Origin: Motiliproteus sp048265065
GTDB taxonomy: Bacteria; Pseudomonadota; Gammaproteobacteria; Pseudomonadales; Balneatricaceae
Assembly (NCBI GenBank): GCA_048265065.1
Contig: JBLXCH010000007.1
Location: 1 to 64,000 of the forward strand
DNA: 64,000 nt
Direction: 5' to 3'
A program made the position numbers and the translations under genes. Under the pieces are notes generated by a model. It was not told where the DNA came from. It ran no database searches and saw only the letters and a program-made list of their open reading frames with translations. Below are positions 63,990 through 64,000 of this stretch, piece by piece. The stretch's first letter is position 1, and every line of letters starts with the position of its first letter.

Positions 63990-64000
63990 ATGATGATCAT

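Overview
The window reads as a chromosomal segment of a marine-type gammaproteobacterium. Gene content and synteny (lptCAB-rpoN-hpf-ptsN-rapZ-npr, mreBCD-maf-rng-yhdP, dksA-gluQ-cbrXAB-pcnB-folK-panC) match the Pseudomonas/Marinobacter/Oceanospirillales range. Moderate base composition and a cbrAB locus outside an obvious Pseudomonas background suggest an Oceanospirillales relative; this placement is inference. No rRNA, tRNA, IS element, prophage or CRISPR array was recognised. Two runs of N (9981-9990 and 37143-37242) show a draft scaffold, and the second is flanked by a 77-bp exact duplication inside moeA, almost certainly an assembly artefact.

Layout. 1-172 is the start of a leftward MOSC/YiiM-like gene. 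438-1589 is a secreted DUF4124-trypsin-like protease with a coiled-coil insert. 1675-7679 is a leftward block mlaFED-mlaB-ibaG-murA-hisG-hisD, lacking mlaC at its expected place. 7859-16018 is the rightward envelope/nitrogen-PTS block: yrbG, kdsD, kdsC, lptC, lptA, lptB, rpoN, hpf, ptsN, rapZ, npr. It is followed by mgtE and darP. 18191-28338 is leftward: mreB, mreC, mreD, maf, rng, yhdP, an MBL hydrolase and a nitrilase. 28536-31841 is gatCAB. 32031-35447 holds small or accessory genes (acidic protein, DUF402, MATE pump, HNH nuclease, DUF454). 35718-38305 is molybdenum-cofactor biosynthesis (mobA, moeA, moaB). Then come a Rieske protein, sfsA, dksA, gluQ, cbrX, cbrA, cbrB, an intergenic sRNA candidate, pcnB, folK and panC. 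49279-53234 holds an orphan envelope protein, a periplasmic Cache-domain protein and an MCP. 53873-60004 is a NAD-dependent molybdenum formate dehydrogenase operon (fdsGBA-fdhD-fdsD). The right end has a solute-binding protein, glycerate 2-kinase and a P-loop kinase-like gene reaching the edge.

Most notable signals. (i) The 816-bp cbrB-pcnB gap encodes a strong CrcZ-like catabolite-repression sRNA candidate: CbrB-type GTAACA/TGTTAC sites, a sigma54 -24/-12 element, and about 220 nt with four A-rich AANAANAA sites, three of them in hairpin loops. (ii) A perfect sigma54 promoter lies 31 bp upstream of rpoN itself. (iii) mreC appears to start at an ATT codon with an ideal Shine-Dalgarno. (iv) A near-ideal Fur box lies upstream of the formate dehydrogenase operon.

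Together, sigma54 (rpoN), its activator CbrB, the sRNA candidate and the PTS-Ntr proteins form a carbon/nitrogen control circuit contained in one window. The Moco genes and fdhD supply the cofactor and sulfuration for the formate dehydrogenase.
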